Positions 14,326 through 23,488 of a DNA stretch of 41,734 bases are shown one piece after another. The stretch spans positions 1 to 41,734 of the forward strand of contig QKCL01000084.1 of assembly GCA_003246895.1 (NCBI GenBank), written 5' to 3'. The translations under genes were made by a program, and so were the position numbers. The stretch comes from Spirochaetota bacterium (GTDB taxonomy: Bacteria > Spirochaetota > UBA4802 > UBA5550). The notes under the pieces were generated by a model that worked only from the letters and a program-made list of their open reading frames with translations, had not been told where the DNA came from and did not search any database. How positions within the stretch are numbered: the first letter of the stretch is position 1; every line of letters starts with the position of its first letter.

Positions 14326-15558
14326 TTATCCTTTATAATCTATTATAATAAAAGTCATATCATCGAAAGCGGGCTGGCCGTTTCTGAAATTTTTTATATC
14401 ATCAACAATGATATTTTTTAATTCAAGGAGATCATTCTTCTGGTTTGCCATTACTATGGCTTCAAGCTTTTCAACATCATAGCCCTCTCCGTTTTCATTG
14501 AACTGGTCATGAAGCCCGTCGGAGCAGAGTATTATTCGGTCTCCGCCCTTCAGTTTCAGTACATCGCTATTTACATCAATTTCAGGCTCAAGTCCGATTG
14601 GAATATTGAAATTCTGGTTTTTAATTTTATGAAATCTGCCTTCCCTTACAAGGTAAAGGTTTCCCTCTGCCATACAGTGGCCAAGATCAATAATTTTAAG
14701 TTTATCCTCATTTCCATTAAGGCTGAGAATAGCAGAAGTAATATACTTATCCATTTTAAATGTATTGTATATATAGCGATTCATTTTCTTTAAGAATTTC
14801 TTCATGCCGTCCTTGATGTTAAGGGTATCGAACATTCCTCCTATAATACCGGTAACGATTGCCGCGGAGATACCTTTACCGGAAACATCACAGAGCACAA
14901 ACAGGCATCTGTTTGAATCATACTTAAACATGTTGTAGTAATCTCCTCCAATGCCCTGAGCCATTTTGGAGTAACCCACAGCACTGAACTTTTCATCTTC
15001 AACAAGCATTGAATTTTTTATGATGTTAAACTGAATTTTTTCAGCCATTTCCATCTCTTTCTGTGTTATGGAGGAGAGGAAAACCAGCATATCCTTTGAA
15101 GAAAAAATTCCGTAAAAGGAGCCGTTATCATTTTTCAGTATGTAATAAAGATTAGAACTTGCGCTCAGTTCATTTTCAATTTTGGTTGCTACTGAGAATA
15201 TATTTTTATTCTTTTTAAAATCGCGGGCGTTTGTCATCATGGAGGAAATCTTGTGTTTTTTGTATAGATCTCTTCCAAAACGGGTTCCCAGTTTGTCAAA
15301 AAAATCCCGTTTCGTTACAATTCCCATGCATTTGCCATTGTCGTCTGTTACACCCAGTATGAATATTTCGGGGTGCTTTTCCATATGGATTGCAATATCA
15401 TCAACGAGGGTATTTTCATTTGTGTAGTGAAAGCTGCTTGCCAGGCTTCCTATGAGGTCCCCTGAAATCTGAATTTTTTCACCTTCAACAATTATATCTG
15501 TTATGGCTGGGGTATTTTCTCCGGGCATTTCCTCTGTTATTGATATATCATGATTCAT
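14326..15558 (-). CDS. CBS-domain PP2C (SpoIIE/RsbU-type) phosphatase
   Basis: This 410-residue cytoplasmic protein joins a CBS pair (about residues 34-165; IMGIVTKRDFF-like and YGIFSSKDML edges) to a PPM/SpoIIE serine phosphatase domain (about 170-408). Metal-binding motifs are intact: GGDYY (204-208), CDVSGKG with Asp224, CSDGL (345-349) and FDDMT (398-402). The linker helix TQKEMEMAEKIQ is the type that transmits signals in RsbU-like enzymes. The CBS part probably senses an adenine nucleotide or similar. First gene of the operon with the HATPase and STAS proteins; it likely dephosphorylates the STAS partner. Confidence 0.9.
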   Translation of the reverse strand: MNHDISITEEMPGENTPAITDIIVEGEKIQISGDLIGSLASSFHYTNENTLVDDIAIHMEKHPEIFILGVTDDNGKCMGIVTKRDFFDKLGTRFGRDLYKKHKISSMMTNARDFKKNKNIFSVATKIENELSASSNLYYILKNDNGSFYGIFSSKDMLVFLSSITQKEMEMAEKIQFNIIKNSMLVEDEKFSAVGYSKMAQGIGGDYYNMFKYDSNRCLFVLCDVSGKGISAAIVTGIIGGMFDTLNIKDGMKKFLKKMNRYIYNTFKMDKYITSAILSLNGNEDKLKIIDLGHCMAEGNLYLVREGRFHKIKNQNFNIPIGLEPEIDVNSDVLKLKGGDRIILCSDGLHDQFNENGEGYDVEKLEAIVMANQKNDLLELKNIIVDDIKNFRNGQPAFDDMTFIIIDYKG

Positions 15559-15743
15559 CAGACTTCCTCTCTTTTGAGAGTAAGGTGGAGTGAAATGATT
15601 TATTTATTATAAAAAATATATGAAAAAAAAGTAAGTATTCCTTTTTCATGGATTTGAAATTATTAATTCAAATATTTCTTGAAAAAATACTGTGACTTTT
15701 AAAAAAATACATAATGGAAATTGATATTTGAGGATAAACTGTA

Positions 15744-18371
15744 ATGCTAAAGGTAAGAGACTTAAGAAATTCATTCATAGATTATTTTAAGAGCAAGGAT
15801 CATAAGATTGTTCCGTCAAGCTCACTTGTTCCAAAAGATGACCCGACTCTGCTGTTTACAACTGCGGGAATGGTTCAGTTTAAGCCGATGTTTGCAGGGA
15901 CAGTGGATCTTGAATACACAAGGGCGGCCTCCATTCAGAAATGTCTCAGAACAAGTGACCTGGAGCAGGTTGGACGTACAAAGAGGCATTTGACTCTTTT
16001 TGAAATGCTTGGAAATTTTTCATTCGGGGACTATTTCAAAAATGAAGCAATTGAATTCGCCTGGGAATACTCGACAAATGTAATCGGATTTGATCCGAAG
16101 AATATATGGGCCAGTATTTATCTTGACGATGATGAGGCCTTTGAAATCTGGAACAAAAAAATAGGCATTCCGGAAGAGAGAATTGTAAGACTGGGAAAAG
16201 AAGATAATTTCTGGGGGCCTGCAGGAGAAACCGGTGCCTGCGGACCATGTTCTGAGCTTTATTATGACAGGGGGGCTGAGCATGGATGCGGTTCTCCGGA
16301 CTGTAAGCCAGGCTGTGACTGTGACAGATACCTTGAATTCTGGAATCTTGTATTCAATCAGTTCAATCAGGATGAAAAAAAAATTCTTAATCCTCTTCCG
16401 CGAACAGGTATTGATACAGGCATGGGCCTTGAGAGACTTGCAACTCTTGTTCAGGGAGTTGACTCTGTATATGAGACTGACGAACTCAAGGGACTCATAG
16501 ATTTTGTAAGCAGGGAATCCGGTAGGGCCTATGAGGGGAAAAACATGCTTCCCATAAAGGTAATCGTTGAACACGGAAGAACACTTACCTTTGCAATGTC
16601 AGATGGTATCTATCCATCAAATGATGGAAGAGGATATGTACTGAGAAGGGTGCTGAGAAGAGCACTCAGGTATAGCAGGCTCCTTGGTCTTAAAGAACCA
16701 TTTGTTTATAAAATGGTAGATCCAATTGTAAACATTATGGGGCAGTACTATCCGGAAATAACAGAAAGTGTTGCCAATGTCAAAAAGGTTATTGAGTCTG
16801 AAGAGATCAGATTCCTTGAAACAATAGAGAATGGAATGGACAGAATTGAGGAACTCATGAAGGGCCTCAAGGCCAGGGGGGAGAAAATTCTTCCAGGGAA
16901 GGAAGCCTTTACTCTTTACGATACTTTCGGTTTTCCCCTTGAGATGACAACGGAGATGGCCATTGAGCAGGGTGTTGAGGTGGATACCGAAGGTTTCAAT
17001 GTTTCAATGGAGGAGCAGAGAGCAAGGGGCAAACAGAGCTGGAAGGGAGCTGATGTCAGCCTGGAAAAGGCATTTGATGAGATATCCCGTGATTTCGGCG
17101 CAACAGAGTTTATTGGTTATGAAAATGAAAAGAATGATGCAGTTGTAAAGGCTGTTTATGCAGGAGCTGACAAAGCAGATTGTATAAAAGAAGGAGAGTC
17201 GGGTCTCGTTGTTCTGGACAGGACATCATTTTACGGAGAATCAGGCGGTCAGGTAGGAGATAAAGGTGTAATCCTGGCAAACGGTTCAGTTTTTGTCGTT
17301 GAAGATACAAAAAAGGTGAACAAAGCAATTATTCATATTGGAAGAGTCGAAAAGGGTGAAATTCAGAAAGGGGATTCTGTTTCTGCGGAAATAGATATCG
17401 TAAACAGAAATCTCATAAGAGCAAATCATTCTGTTACACACCTTCTTCAAGCGGCCCTTCGAAAGACTCTGGGAGAACATGTCAAACAGGCTGGTTCAAT
17501 CGTCGAAGCAGATAAAATGAGATTTGATTTTTCACATTTCAATGCCATGACTAAAGAAGAAATTGAAACTGTGGAAAATATGGTTAACCAGAAGATATGG
17601 GAAAACATCGATGTAACTACTGAGGTAATGAATATAGATGAGGCAGTCAAAAAAGGTGCAATGGCTGTTTTTGATGAAAAATATGAAGACGTTGTACGGG
17701 TGGTAAATGTTCCCGGGTTCAGCATGGAGCTCTGCGGCGGAACTCATGTGAGCAATACAGGAAAGATCGGTCTCTTCAAAATTGTTCGTGAAGCTTCTCC
17801 AGGTGCGGGAATAAGAAGAATTGAGGCCGTAACCCTTAGAGGTCTCATGGACAGGTATAACAGGCAGGAGGATATAGTAGACAGACTGGTTGAAACTGTC
17901 AATACCACAGATGACGGGCTTGTTAAAAAGGTAGAAGATCTCCTGCATAAAAACAAACAGCTTGAGAAAGAGATTGAAAAAGTAAAAAAAGAAAGTCTCA
18001 CATCTGATGTGGACAGCATAATTTCCGGCGCTGAAGAAAAAAACGGAATCAAAATTATTTCAAAGGTTCTCAGCGGAGTTGACGTGAATGGGTTGCGGGA
18101 TCTTTCTGACAAGATAAGGGAAATGGACCAGAATGTGGTAGTGCTTCTTGGAACTGAAACCGGCGGCAAAGCAATGCTTCTTTATGCCGGCACTAAAAAT
18201 TCTGTAGATAGGGGTATTGACTGCGGAAAACTTGTCAAGGAAACTGTGACCATTGTCGGCGGCGGTGGCGGCGGGCGAAAGGATATGGCACAGGCCGGAG
18301 GCAAAACTCCTGAAAAGCTCGGTGAAGCAATAGAAAAGGCCAGGGAAATGGCATTTGAAATGATAAACTGA
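15744..18371 (+). CDS. alaS: Alanyl-tRNA synthetase
   Basis: This 875-residue class II synthetase charges tRNA-Ala. The catalytic core spans about 1-400 with the motif 2 region SIQKCLRTSDLEQVG and motif 3 TGMGLERLA; ACGPCSELYYDRG is present. The editing domain has its zinc-site HSVTHLL and ELCGGTHV. The C-terminal oligomerisation domain ends with the family's GGGGGGRKDMAQAGG. A Cys-rich insertion (GCGSPDCKPGCDCDR) follows the YYDRG motif, as in many bacterial AlaRS. GAGGA lies 9 bases before the ATG. Monocistronic, closed by a bidirectional terminator. Confidence 0.98.
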   Translation: MLKVRDLRNSFIDYFKSKDHKIVPSSSLVPKDDPTLLFTTAGMVQFKPMFAGTVDLEYTRAASIQKCLRTSDLEQVGRTKRHLTLFEMLGNFSFGDYFKNEAIEFAWEYSTNVIGFDPKNIWASIYLDDDEAFEIWNKKIGIPEERIVRLGKEDNFWGPAGETGACGPCSELYYDRGAEHGCGSPDCKPGCDCDRYLEFWNLVFNQFNQDEKKILNPLPRTGIDTGMGLERLATLVQGVDSVYETDELKGLIDFVSRESGRAYEGKNMLPIKVIVEHGRTLTFAMSDGIYPSNDGRGYVLRRVLRRALRYSRLLGLKEPFVYKMVDPIVNIMGQYYPEITESVANVKKVIESEEIRFLETIENGMDRIEELMKGLKARGEKILPGKEAFTLYDTFGFPLEMTTEMAIEQGVEVDTEGFNVSMEEQRARGKQSWKGADVSLEKAFDEISRDFGATEFIGYENEKNDAVVKAVYAGADKADCIKEGESGLVVLDRTSFYGESGGQVGDKGVILANGSVFVVEDTKKVNKAIIHIGRVEKGEIQKGDSVSAEIDIVNRNLIRANHSVTHLLQAALRKTLGEHVKQAGSIVEADKMRFDFSHFNAMTKEEIETVENMVNQKIWENIDVTTEVMNIDEAVKKGAMAVFDEKYEDVVRVVNVPGFSMELCGGTHVSNTGKIGLFKIVREASPGAGIRRIEAVTLRGLMDRYNRQEDIVDRLVETVNTTDDGLVKKVEDLLHKNKQLEKEIEKVKKESLTSDVDSIISGAEEKNGIKIISKVLSGVDVNGLRDLSDKIREMDQNVVVLLGTETGGKAMLLYAGTKNSVDRGIDCGKLVKETVTIVGGGGGGRKDMAQAGGKTPEKLGEAIEKAREMAFEMIN

Positions 18372-18376
18372 ATATG

Positions 18377-18406
18377 AAAAAGCTCCCTTAAACGGGAGCT
18401 TTTTTT
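18377..18406. terminator. Bidirectional terminator between alaS and a membrane protein gene
   Basis: AGCTCCC (18381-18387) and GGGAGCT (18394-18400) form a 7-bp stem with a six-base loop, flanked by four A and seven T. The stop codon of the convergent minus-strand gene (18405-18407) lies in the T flank. Confidence 0.9.
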
Positions 18407-18782
18407 ATCTGAGGTTAAAGAAAATAATTCCACCAAGAGAAATGACTGCAAAAAGTATGAGTGAAAAATGGAATCTGTCACTCTTTCGCTTTGATCTCAT
18501 CCAGTTTATGATTATTCCCGCTACTGATAATATAAGCTGAAATATCATGAGATAATAGGCATAGGCGAGGAGTTGAACATTCCAGTCATAGCCGGCGGGA
18601 AGATTGTATGTTCTGAAAAACTGAATACGGCCGGAGGTCATGGGCATTAGCGCAACAACAATCATGAGAAACATTATTGCGAAAGAAATAACGACAATTA
18701 TGTTGAGACCTTTCACAAGGGGGTCTACATGTTTTCTCCTCTCATCATATTTTCTTTGTATCAATTTCTTTGTCGCTCTCAT
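18405..18782 (-). CDS. Small three-helix membrane protein, unknown function
   Basis: This 125-residue protein has a basic N-terminus (MRATKKLIQRKYDERRKHVD) and three hydrophobic helices, around residues 28-48, 70-93 and 103-122. I do not recognise a family. The ATG at 18782 is favoured over ATG 18797 because GGAG lies 9 bases upstream of it. It follows the K+ channel gene by about 125 bases on the same strand with no terminator between, so it may be the last gene of the long minus-strand run, ending at the shared terminator. Confidence 0.65.
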   Translation of the reverse strand: MRATKKLIQRKYDERRKHVDPLVKGLNIIVVISFAIMFLMIVVALMPMTSGRIQFFRTYNLPAGYDWNVQLLAYAYYLMIFQLILSVAGIIINWMRSKRKSDRFHFSLILFAVISLGGIIFFNLR

Positions 18783-18907
18783 AATAATCTTCTCCATTTT
18801 AAGATTATCACTCCATTAATAATATAATATTATAAATTATATTTTCAATATCTTATTGCTAACTTGAGAGTACAGTGTGGAGATATTGCAGAATTACGGA
18901 CTGATTT

Positions 18908-19768
18908 TCAGTTATCTGAAACAGAATTCAGTTCATTCCCGCAATATTTACAGAATAGGGCATCTTTGTCGTGTCCTTCGGCCAGGCAGTGAGGACATGA
19001 CTGAGTGGTAATTTTCTCCTGGTCCTTGATCTTTGCAAGTTCGGCAGTGACTATACCCGTTGGCACAGCAATTATTCCATAACCTATTATCATTACAAAT
19101 GATGCAAGAGTCTGGCCGGCTACTGTATGTGGTGCTATGTCTCCATAACCGACGGTGGTAAGGGTAACTATGGCCCAGTAAATACTTCTTGGTATACTTG
19201 TGAAACCGTTTTCAGGCCCTTCTATGAGATACATGATTGTACCCAGTATTATTACAAGGACCAGAACAACTTCCAGAAATACAGTAACTTTATATCGGCT
19301 TGCACGCATGGCCTTCATTAAAATATCGGCTTCACCAAGATACCTTGCGAGTTTGAAAATTCTGAAAATACGAAGGAGCCTCACAATACGTATGACCACA
19401 AGGAAATGGGAACCGGTAAAAAAAAGGCTCAGGTATGTTGGAATCACAGCGAGAAAATCAATAATTCCGAAGAAACTGAATATGTACTTTGTGGGCTTTA
19501 AAACACTGAATATTCTTGCAAGATATTCAATTGAAAAAATAACAGTAAAAAACCATTCCAGCCTTTTCAGCAGAATAGCGTGTTTCGAGACAATTTCTTC
19601 AACACTTTCAAACATGACAGCCATTATACTGGAAAGTATAATTACAAGAAGTGCTACATCGAAAAATTTTCCCCAGAAGGTGTCGGCTTCGAATATTATT
19701 TCATGCATCCTGAACCGGATGGAGCCGAGCTTTTTCTCTGCTATTAATGTTTTTTCATCTGCTGTCAT
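18908..19768 (-). CDS. Voltage-gated potassium channel with C-terminal zinc ribbon
   Basis: This 286-residue inner-membrane protein has six helices. S4 carries positive charges every third residue (Arg127, 130, 133, 136, Lys139, Arg142) and the pore loop has the K+ selectivity filter TVGYGD (205-210), so it is a Kv/KvAP-like channel. Instead of a RCK domain, the cytoplasmic tail (about 257-278) is a zinc ribbon with Cys258, 261, 273 and 276. Downstream of the nitroreductase gene with a 5-base gap, it appears to be part of the same operon. The tail may sense metal or redox state or assist assembly. Confidence 0.92.
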   Translation of the reverse strand: MTADEKTLIAEKKLGSIRFRMHEIIFEADTFWGKFFDVALLVIILSSIMAVMFESVEEIVSKHAILLKRLEWFFTVIFSIEYLARIFSVLKPTKYIFSFFGIIDFLAVIPTYLSLFFTGSHFLVVIRIVRLLRIFRIFKLARYLGEADILMKAMRASRYKVTVFLEVVLVLVIILGTIMYLIEGPENGFTSIPRSIYWAIVTLTTVGYGDIAPHTVAGQTLASFVMIIGYGIIAVPTGIVTAELAKIKDQEKITTQSCPHCLAEGHDKDALFCKYCGNELNSVSDN

Positions 19769-19773
19769 CTGGA

Positions 19774-20313
19774 TCAGAACCTGTTCAGGTGCTTAATGTC
19801 AGAAATTTCTCTGCGTGAAGGGCCCGATGGGGCAGTTTCAGGTTTACCAACGGGAATAACTGTCACAAGACTGTAGGGGCTCTTTACATTGAGGATTTCT
19901 TCACATTTCCGGTGATCCATTGAACCGACTATTACAGTACCGAGGCCCATGTCATGGGCGCGTAAAGATATGTTTTGAACTGCTATTCCAAGATCAAACA
20001 TGAACCATGAATCGTAAATTGTTGATGGTTCACTTTTTTTGTATCCGGCTTTCTTTGTATCAGCGCATACTGCAATTAGAAGGGAAGCAGATTCAGAGCA
20101 TTTTCTTGCAGGGTTTGTGGACGAATATGTATCGGTGACTTCTTTTATCAGTTCTCTGTCCTGTATAATTATGAATTCCCAGCACTGTGTATTTGCCCAA
20201 GACGGGGACCATCTTGCTGCATCTAGAAGTTCATCAATTTCAGCTTCAGTTACTGTGTAATCGGTGAATTTTCTTACACTTCTTCTTGTGAGTATTGCAT
20301 CTTTGAGTTCCAT
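19774..20313 (-). CDS. Nitroreductase-family FMN oxidoreductase
   Basis: This 179-residue protein carries the FMN-binding RRSVRKF motif (residues 10-16), the WSPSWANTQCWEF segment, and GLGTVIVGSMDHRKCEEIL, typical of NAD(P)H-dependent flavin nitroreductases. Substrate is unknown; such enzymes also act on quinones or in cofactor and sugar tailoring. It lies 12 bases after the PseG-like gene in the same run, but its link to glycan synthesis is only positional. Confidence 0.88.
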   Translation of the reverse strand: MELKDAILTRRSVRKFTDYTVTEAEIDELLDAARWSPSWANTQCWEFIIIQDRELIKEVTDTYSSTNPARKCSESASLLIAVCADTKKAGYKKSEPSTIYDSWFMFDLGIAVQNISLRAHDMGLGTVIVGSMDHRKCEEILNVKSPYSLVTVIPVGKPETAPSGPSRREISDIKHLNRF

Positions 20314-20325
20314 AAATACCTCTTT

Positions 20326-21210
20326 TCAGATAAGATTCAGACTTCTGGAAAATTCAAACAGGTTGCTGTATATTCTATCTCTTATTTCTGAAGTGTCAAC
20401 AGATAATGAAAATTCATCGTCAGGTATATTTTTAAAAATATCCGGAAGAGTTTGAGGCGATACGTCAGAAAAACTCATATTGTTTATAACAGGAAGATAG
20501 TTCATTACAGACTCAGCGAGCTTGAAGTGGTAAGCGGTTGGATTAAGAGTAATTATCCTGCATCTGCACAGGCATGCTTCAAAGAGTGATATTCCGAAAT
20601 AAGTTATAAAAAATCTGCTGCGGCACAGAATTTCACTGAAACCTGAGGCAGATAGAGAAGGAATGTTTGATTCAAAATTACCGTGACCCTTTATTAAAAC
20701 ATATCTGAATTTTCTGTTTAACAAACCGGACAAAATTTCTGAAAGACCGCTGTCAGGGGTATTGCCCAGGTAGACGGCAATGTCTATATCCTTGGATATT
20801 ACTTTATCGAGATTATCCAGTGATTTCCTGAAGTTGTAGCCGTAGATAAAAGTACCGAATTTATATTCATATGAAAGGTTAGGCAGGAGATCAATGGCCA
20901 TGTCCGCATGGCTCCGTCCTTCTCCTACATCATCAATTACAATTAGCTTTCCATGCCTTTTTAATTCATTAACTGTCTCCCTGTCTGAATCACGTTTGTC
21001 ACGCATTATCAGATCCGAAGCAGGGGAATTATTCCATATAAGTTTTGCAAGATGGGACGGGATGAATGGAAGAGATTCATTGTTAACGGATAGTTTTGCC
21101 TCAGTTCCATGATCTGAAAGAAGGTAATCAGCAAGGCTCATCATTCTTTGGACGTGCCCTGTGCCGAGCTCTCCGCCTGCACCTGTTATGATAGTGAGAG
21201 TTTCAGCCAT
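20326..21210 (-). CDS. PseG/SpsG-like nucleotide-sugar hydrolase or glycosyltransferase
   Basis: This 294-residue protein has the GT-B-type N-terminal motif GTGHVQRMMSLA (residues 16-27), which in PseG holds the catalytic His of UDP-2,4-diacetamido-trideoxy-altrose hydrolase, and a later FFITYGISLFEACLCRCR segment like the C-terminal nucleotide-binding half. It overlaps the end of the cytidylyltransferase gene by 8 bases. PseG and SpsG act in nonulosonate or spore-coat type sugar pathways. The exact reaction cannot be told; other pathway genes (PseB, PseC, PseH, PseI) are not in the window. Confidence 0.75.
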   Translation of the reverse strand: MAETLTIITGAGGELGTGHVQRMMSLADYLLSDHGTEAKLSVNNESLPFIPSHLAKLIWNNSPASDLIMRDKRDSDRETVNELKRHGKLIVIDDVGEGRSHADMAIDLLPNLSYEYKFGTFIYGYNFRKSLDNLDKVISKDIDIAVYLGNTPDSGLSEILSGLLNRKFRYVLIKGHGNFESNIPSLSASGFSEILCRSRFFITYFGISLFEACLCRCRIITLNPTAYHFKLAESVMNYLPVINNMSFSDVSPQTLPDIFKNIPDDEFSLSVDTSEIRDRIYSNLFEFSRSLNLI

Positions 21211-21949
21211 TCAGGGAACTGTGTGTCATTGGTCTCTGTTCTATATGACGGTTCAGAGCGGCAATTTCAGGATTCCTGTCTAGAAACTCAATGGCATCAT
21301 CAAGCTCTATGGGAGATCCGGTATAAAGTGCATCATAGATTGCCGCCATGACATCATAGTCCTCTTTTGTGTCAACTGTGAGCCGGTAGTCATATTTCGA
21401 AAATTTTTTAACAGTATAAACTTCCATTTTAAAAATTTCCGGATTCTCCTTTATGTATGGAGTAACATGTTCAAAGTGATGATTTTCAACGGCACTATGG
21501 AAAGCCCTTTCAAGGGCGCTTCTGCTGATCACTTCGATCCCGGTTCCTACAGGGATTCCTGAAACATAACAGTGATCACAGGCTGTCTTTTCCGCATGGA
21601 TTACAGCCTCTCCGGCAGATTTGAAATCAGTGAGGGGATTATCTCCGGTAATTCTTACATAGAAGTCCGAGTCATGGATGAGTGAAGCGTGGTAGAAACG
21701 GTTCAGGACATTGTCAGGCTCTCCTTCAAAAAAATCCACAGAAAGCTTTTCTGCTATGACTTTGAGAGGGGAGTTGTCTGTATCATCTGTACATTTCCCC
21801 GTGGCAAGAATTACATTGCTCACATTATCGATGGCTTTTGCGCGCTCGATTACATGTTCAATCATGGGCCTTCCGGCAAGGGGCAGCAGAGCCTTTGATT
21901 TCAGTCTGGTGGATTGAAGCCTTACCTGGATTATGGCAGTTGCATTCAT
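21203..21949 (-). CDS. SpsF/NeuA-type cytidylyltransferase family protein
   Basis: This 248-residue GT-A enzyme has the family signature QVRLQSTRLKSKALLPLAGR near the N-terminus, ITGDNPLTD for metal and sugar binding, and the typical C-terminal DYRLTVDTKEDYDVM. Such proteins activate acidic sugars (sialic, pseudaminic, KDO-like) as CMP-sugars, or belong to the SpsF branch of spore-coat and glycan clusters. The gene lies 17 bases after the radical SAM gene and overlaps the PseG-like gene. It probably supplies an activated sugar for surface or flagellar glycan; the sugar is unknown. Confidence 0.82.
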   Translation of the reverse strand: MNATAIIQVRLQSTRLKSKALLPLAGRPMIEHVIERAKAIDNVSNVILATGKCTDDTDNSPLKVIAEKLSVDFFEGEPDNVLNRFYHASLIHDSDFYVRITGDNPLTDFKSAGEAVIHAEKTACDHCYVSGIPVGTGIEVISRSALERAFHSAVENHHFEHVTPYIKENPEIFKMEVYTVKKFSKYDYRLTVDTKEDYDVMAAIYDALYTGSPIELDDAIEFLDRNPEIAALNRHIEQRPMTHSSLNG

Positions 21950-21966
21950 ATTTTTACCGGTATTTA

Positions 21967-23484
21967 CTAAAAATTAAAAGTGTACCATTCGTCACACTTC
22001 GAACAGTCAGGGTTTGTGCAGAGTTTCCCGCTGTAGTCGCTGAGGAAATACTCCTTCTGCCTGTTCAGTATGCTGTTTATATCGTCTTTAATAATATTAC
22101 CATGGCCTGTTTTTCCGTCAATATCCTGTTTGCAGAAGGCAACAGTCCCATCGGAAAGTATGTAGAGGTCACGCTGCAGATGCCAGCAGGGAGTTCTTTT
22201 TATGGGAGAAAGGTCTGAATATGTCCTGTCCTCAATACGGCCCATGTAGGTATTCTGTTTTTGTAGAATGATGGGAATCTTTGTCTGCTCCCAGAAATCA
22301 TAATACCTGTCCAGGAAGGATTTCTGGTCACCCGTATTTTCAAAGGTATCAGTTTCATTTATCTTTATGACCTGAACGTATACTCTGTCATGGTCAGTGT
22401 CTGATTCAGCGGTTTTTATGATGTTTTCATGTACTGCATCAAAATTATCAGTGCCGTGAAGATCCGAATATGTCTTCGCATCATAACCGTTTATATTGAA
22501 TATTACGGTAAGTTTATGGCGGTACTTTTTGAAAAAGTTTCTGAAATTCTGGTCTGCGCTGATTCCGTTTGTTTCTATTATTACTCTTTCAGCAAGTTCT
22601 TCGAGAATTGCCATTTCAGCAATGGTGTAGAAATTCGGGTGATCCAGCGGTTCACCCGACCCTGTCAGGGAAATTGTGTATCTGTTTCCAATTTCTTTGA
22701 GACTGGAAAGCAAAGTTTTAAATGTTTCAGTTTCCATATGCCCATGGACCGATTCGAGTGATTTTCTGTAACAGAAAAGACAGTCCAGGGAACAGCTCCC
22801 GTTTAATTCCACTTCAACATATGACGGGCCTAGGAAGAGTGCTTCCGGGTTATCATTGATGAGTTTTTCAATATCCGAGTATTTCGGTATGGAAGAATTG
22901 ATTTTATACAGGTTGTCCATTATTCTTCTGTCTCTTTCAGAGTTGTTTCTGAAGGAGAGTCTTTTTTCCCGTATGTCAGGAGATTTATAGTAGAGTTCCA
23001 CGTCAAACTGGTTGATATTTTTTTTAATTACCTGGCTAAGCGGGAGAGTGTCCTCCTCAAAATCCGGAAGCTGCTCAACAAGTCTGGATGAGATAATCTC
23101 ACAGGCAAAACCCTCCGGCAGATTTTCAGAGAAGGTAAATTCAGAAATAAATTCATTATGGAGATCAAAAATTTCATCAACAAGAGATGCATCAAAGAAA
23201 GGTGAATCTCCGTGTATAAAGGCAATATTCCCAGATGAAGTACATGAGAATACATCCTTCCAGAACTTTATGTTGTCAGAACTTTGTCGTGGAATTATAT
23301 TTTCAAATTCGCTGTATTTATCAAGTTCATCCCCGTGAACAGAAATAAAAATTTCTGAATTCTTAAAGGTCTCGGACAATTGAGCCTTTATTAATTCAGG
23401 AATGAATTTATCGTTAAAAAAGTAGTGTTTTTTATCAGTATTTTTATCCAGATAAAAAAGGAAATTAAGTTTATTGCTTTCCAA
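21967..23484 (-). CDS. Spiro-SPASM radical SAM protein with N-terminal nucleotidyltransferase-like domain
   Basis: This 505-residue protein has a radical SAM core (about 220-430) with the cluster motif Cys231-x3-Cys235-x2-Cys238 and a C-terminal SPASM-like region with Cys489, 494 and 497. It matches the spirochaete-restricted spiro-SPASM type. Residues 1-195 align by eye with the neighbouring cytidylyltransferase: FIHGDSPFFD against ITGDNPLTD, LPEGFACEIIS against IPVGTGIEVIS, and a matching end, but without the catalytic RLxSxRL motif, so the domain is probably inactive. Translation starts at TTG 23484 with AAGGG upstream; the gene begins 4 bases after the foldase stop. Function unknown; a sugar-modifying role is inferred. 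Confidence 0.82.
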   Translation of the reverse strand: MESNKLNFLFYLDKNTDKKHYFFNDKFIPELIKAQLSETFKNSEIFISVHGDELDKYSEFENIIPRQSSDNIKFWKDVFSCTSSGNIAFIHGDSPFFDASLVDEIFDLHNEFISEFTFSENLPEGFACEIISSRLVEQLPDFEEDTLPLSQVIKKNINQFDVELYYKSPDIREKRLSFRNNSERDRRIMDNLYKINSSIPKYSDIEKLINDNPEALFLGPSYVEVELNGSCSLDCLFCYRKSLESVHGHMETETFKTLLSSLKEIGNRYTISLTGSGEPLDHPNFYTIAEMAILEELAERVIIETNGISADQNFRNFFKKYRHKLTVIFNINGYDAKTYSDLHGTDNFDAVHENIIKTAESDTDHDRVYVQVIKINETDTFENTGDQKSFLDRYYDFWEQTKIPIILQKQNTYMGRIEDRTYSDLSPIKRTPCWHLQRDLYILSDGTVAFCKQDIDGKTGHGNIIKDDINSILNRQKEYFLSDYSGKLCTNPDCSKCDEWYTFNF

Positions 23485-23488
23485 ATTT

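Noticed and set aside
16020-16574. 184-codon open frame antisense to alaS
   Set aside because: Shadow of alaS, which is complete and conserved in this region.
19200-19796. 198-codon open frame antisense to the K+ channel gene
   Set aside because: It is a shadow of a well-supported channel gene; composition is not protein-like and no motif is seen.
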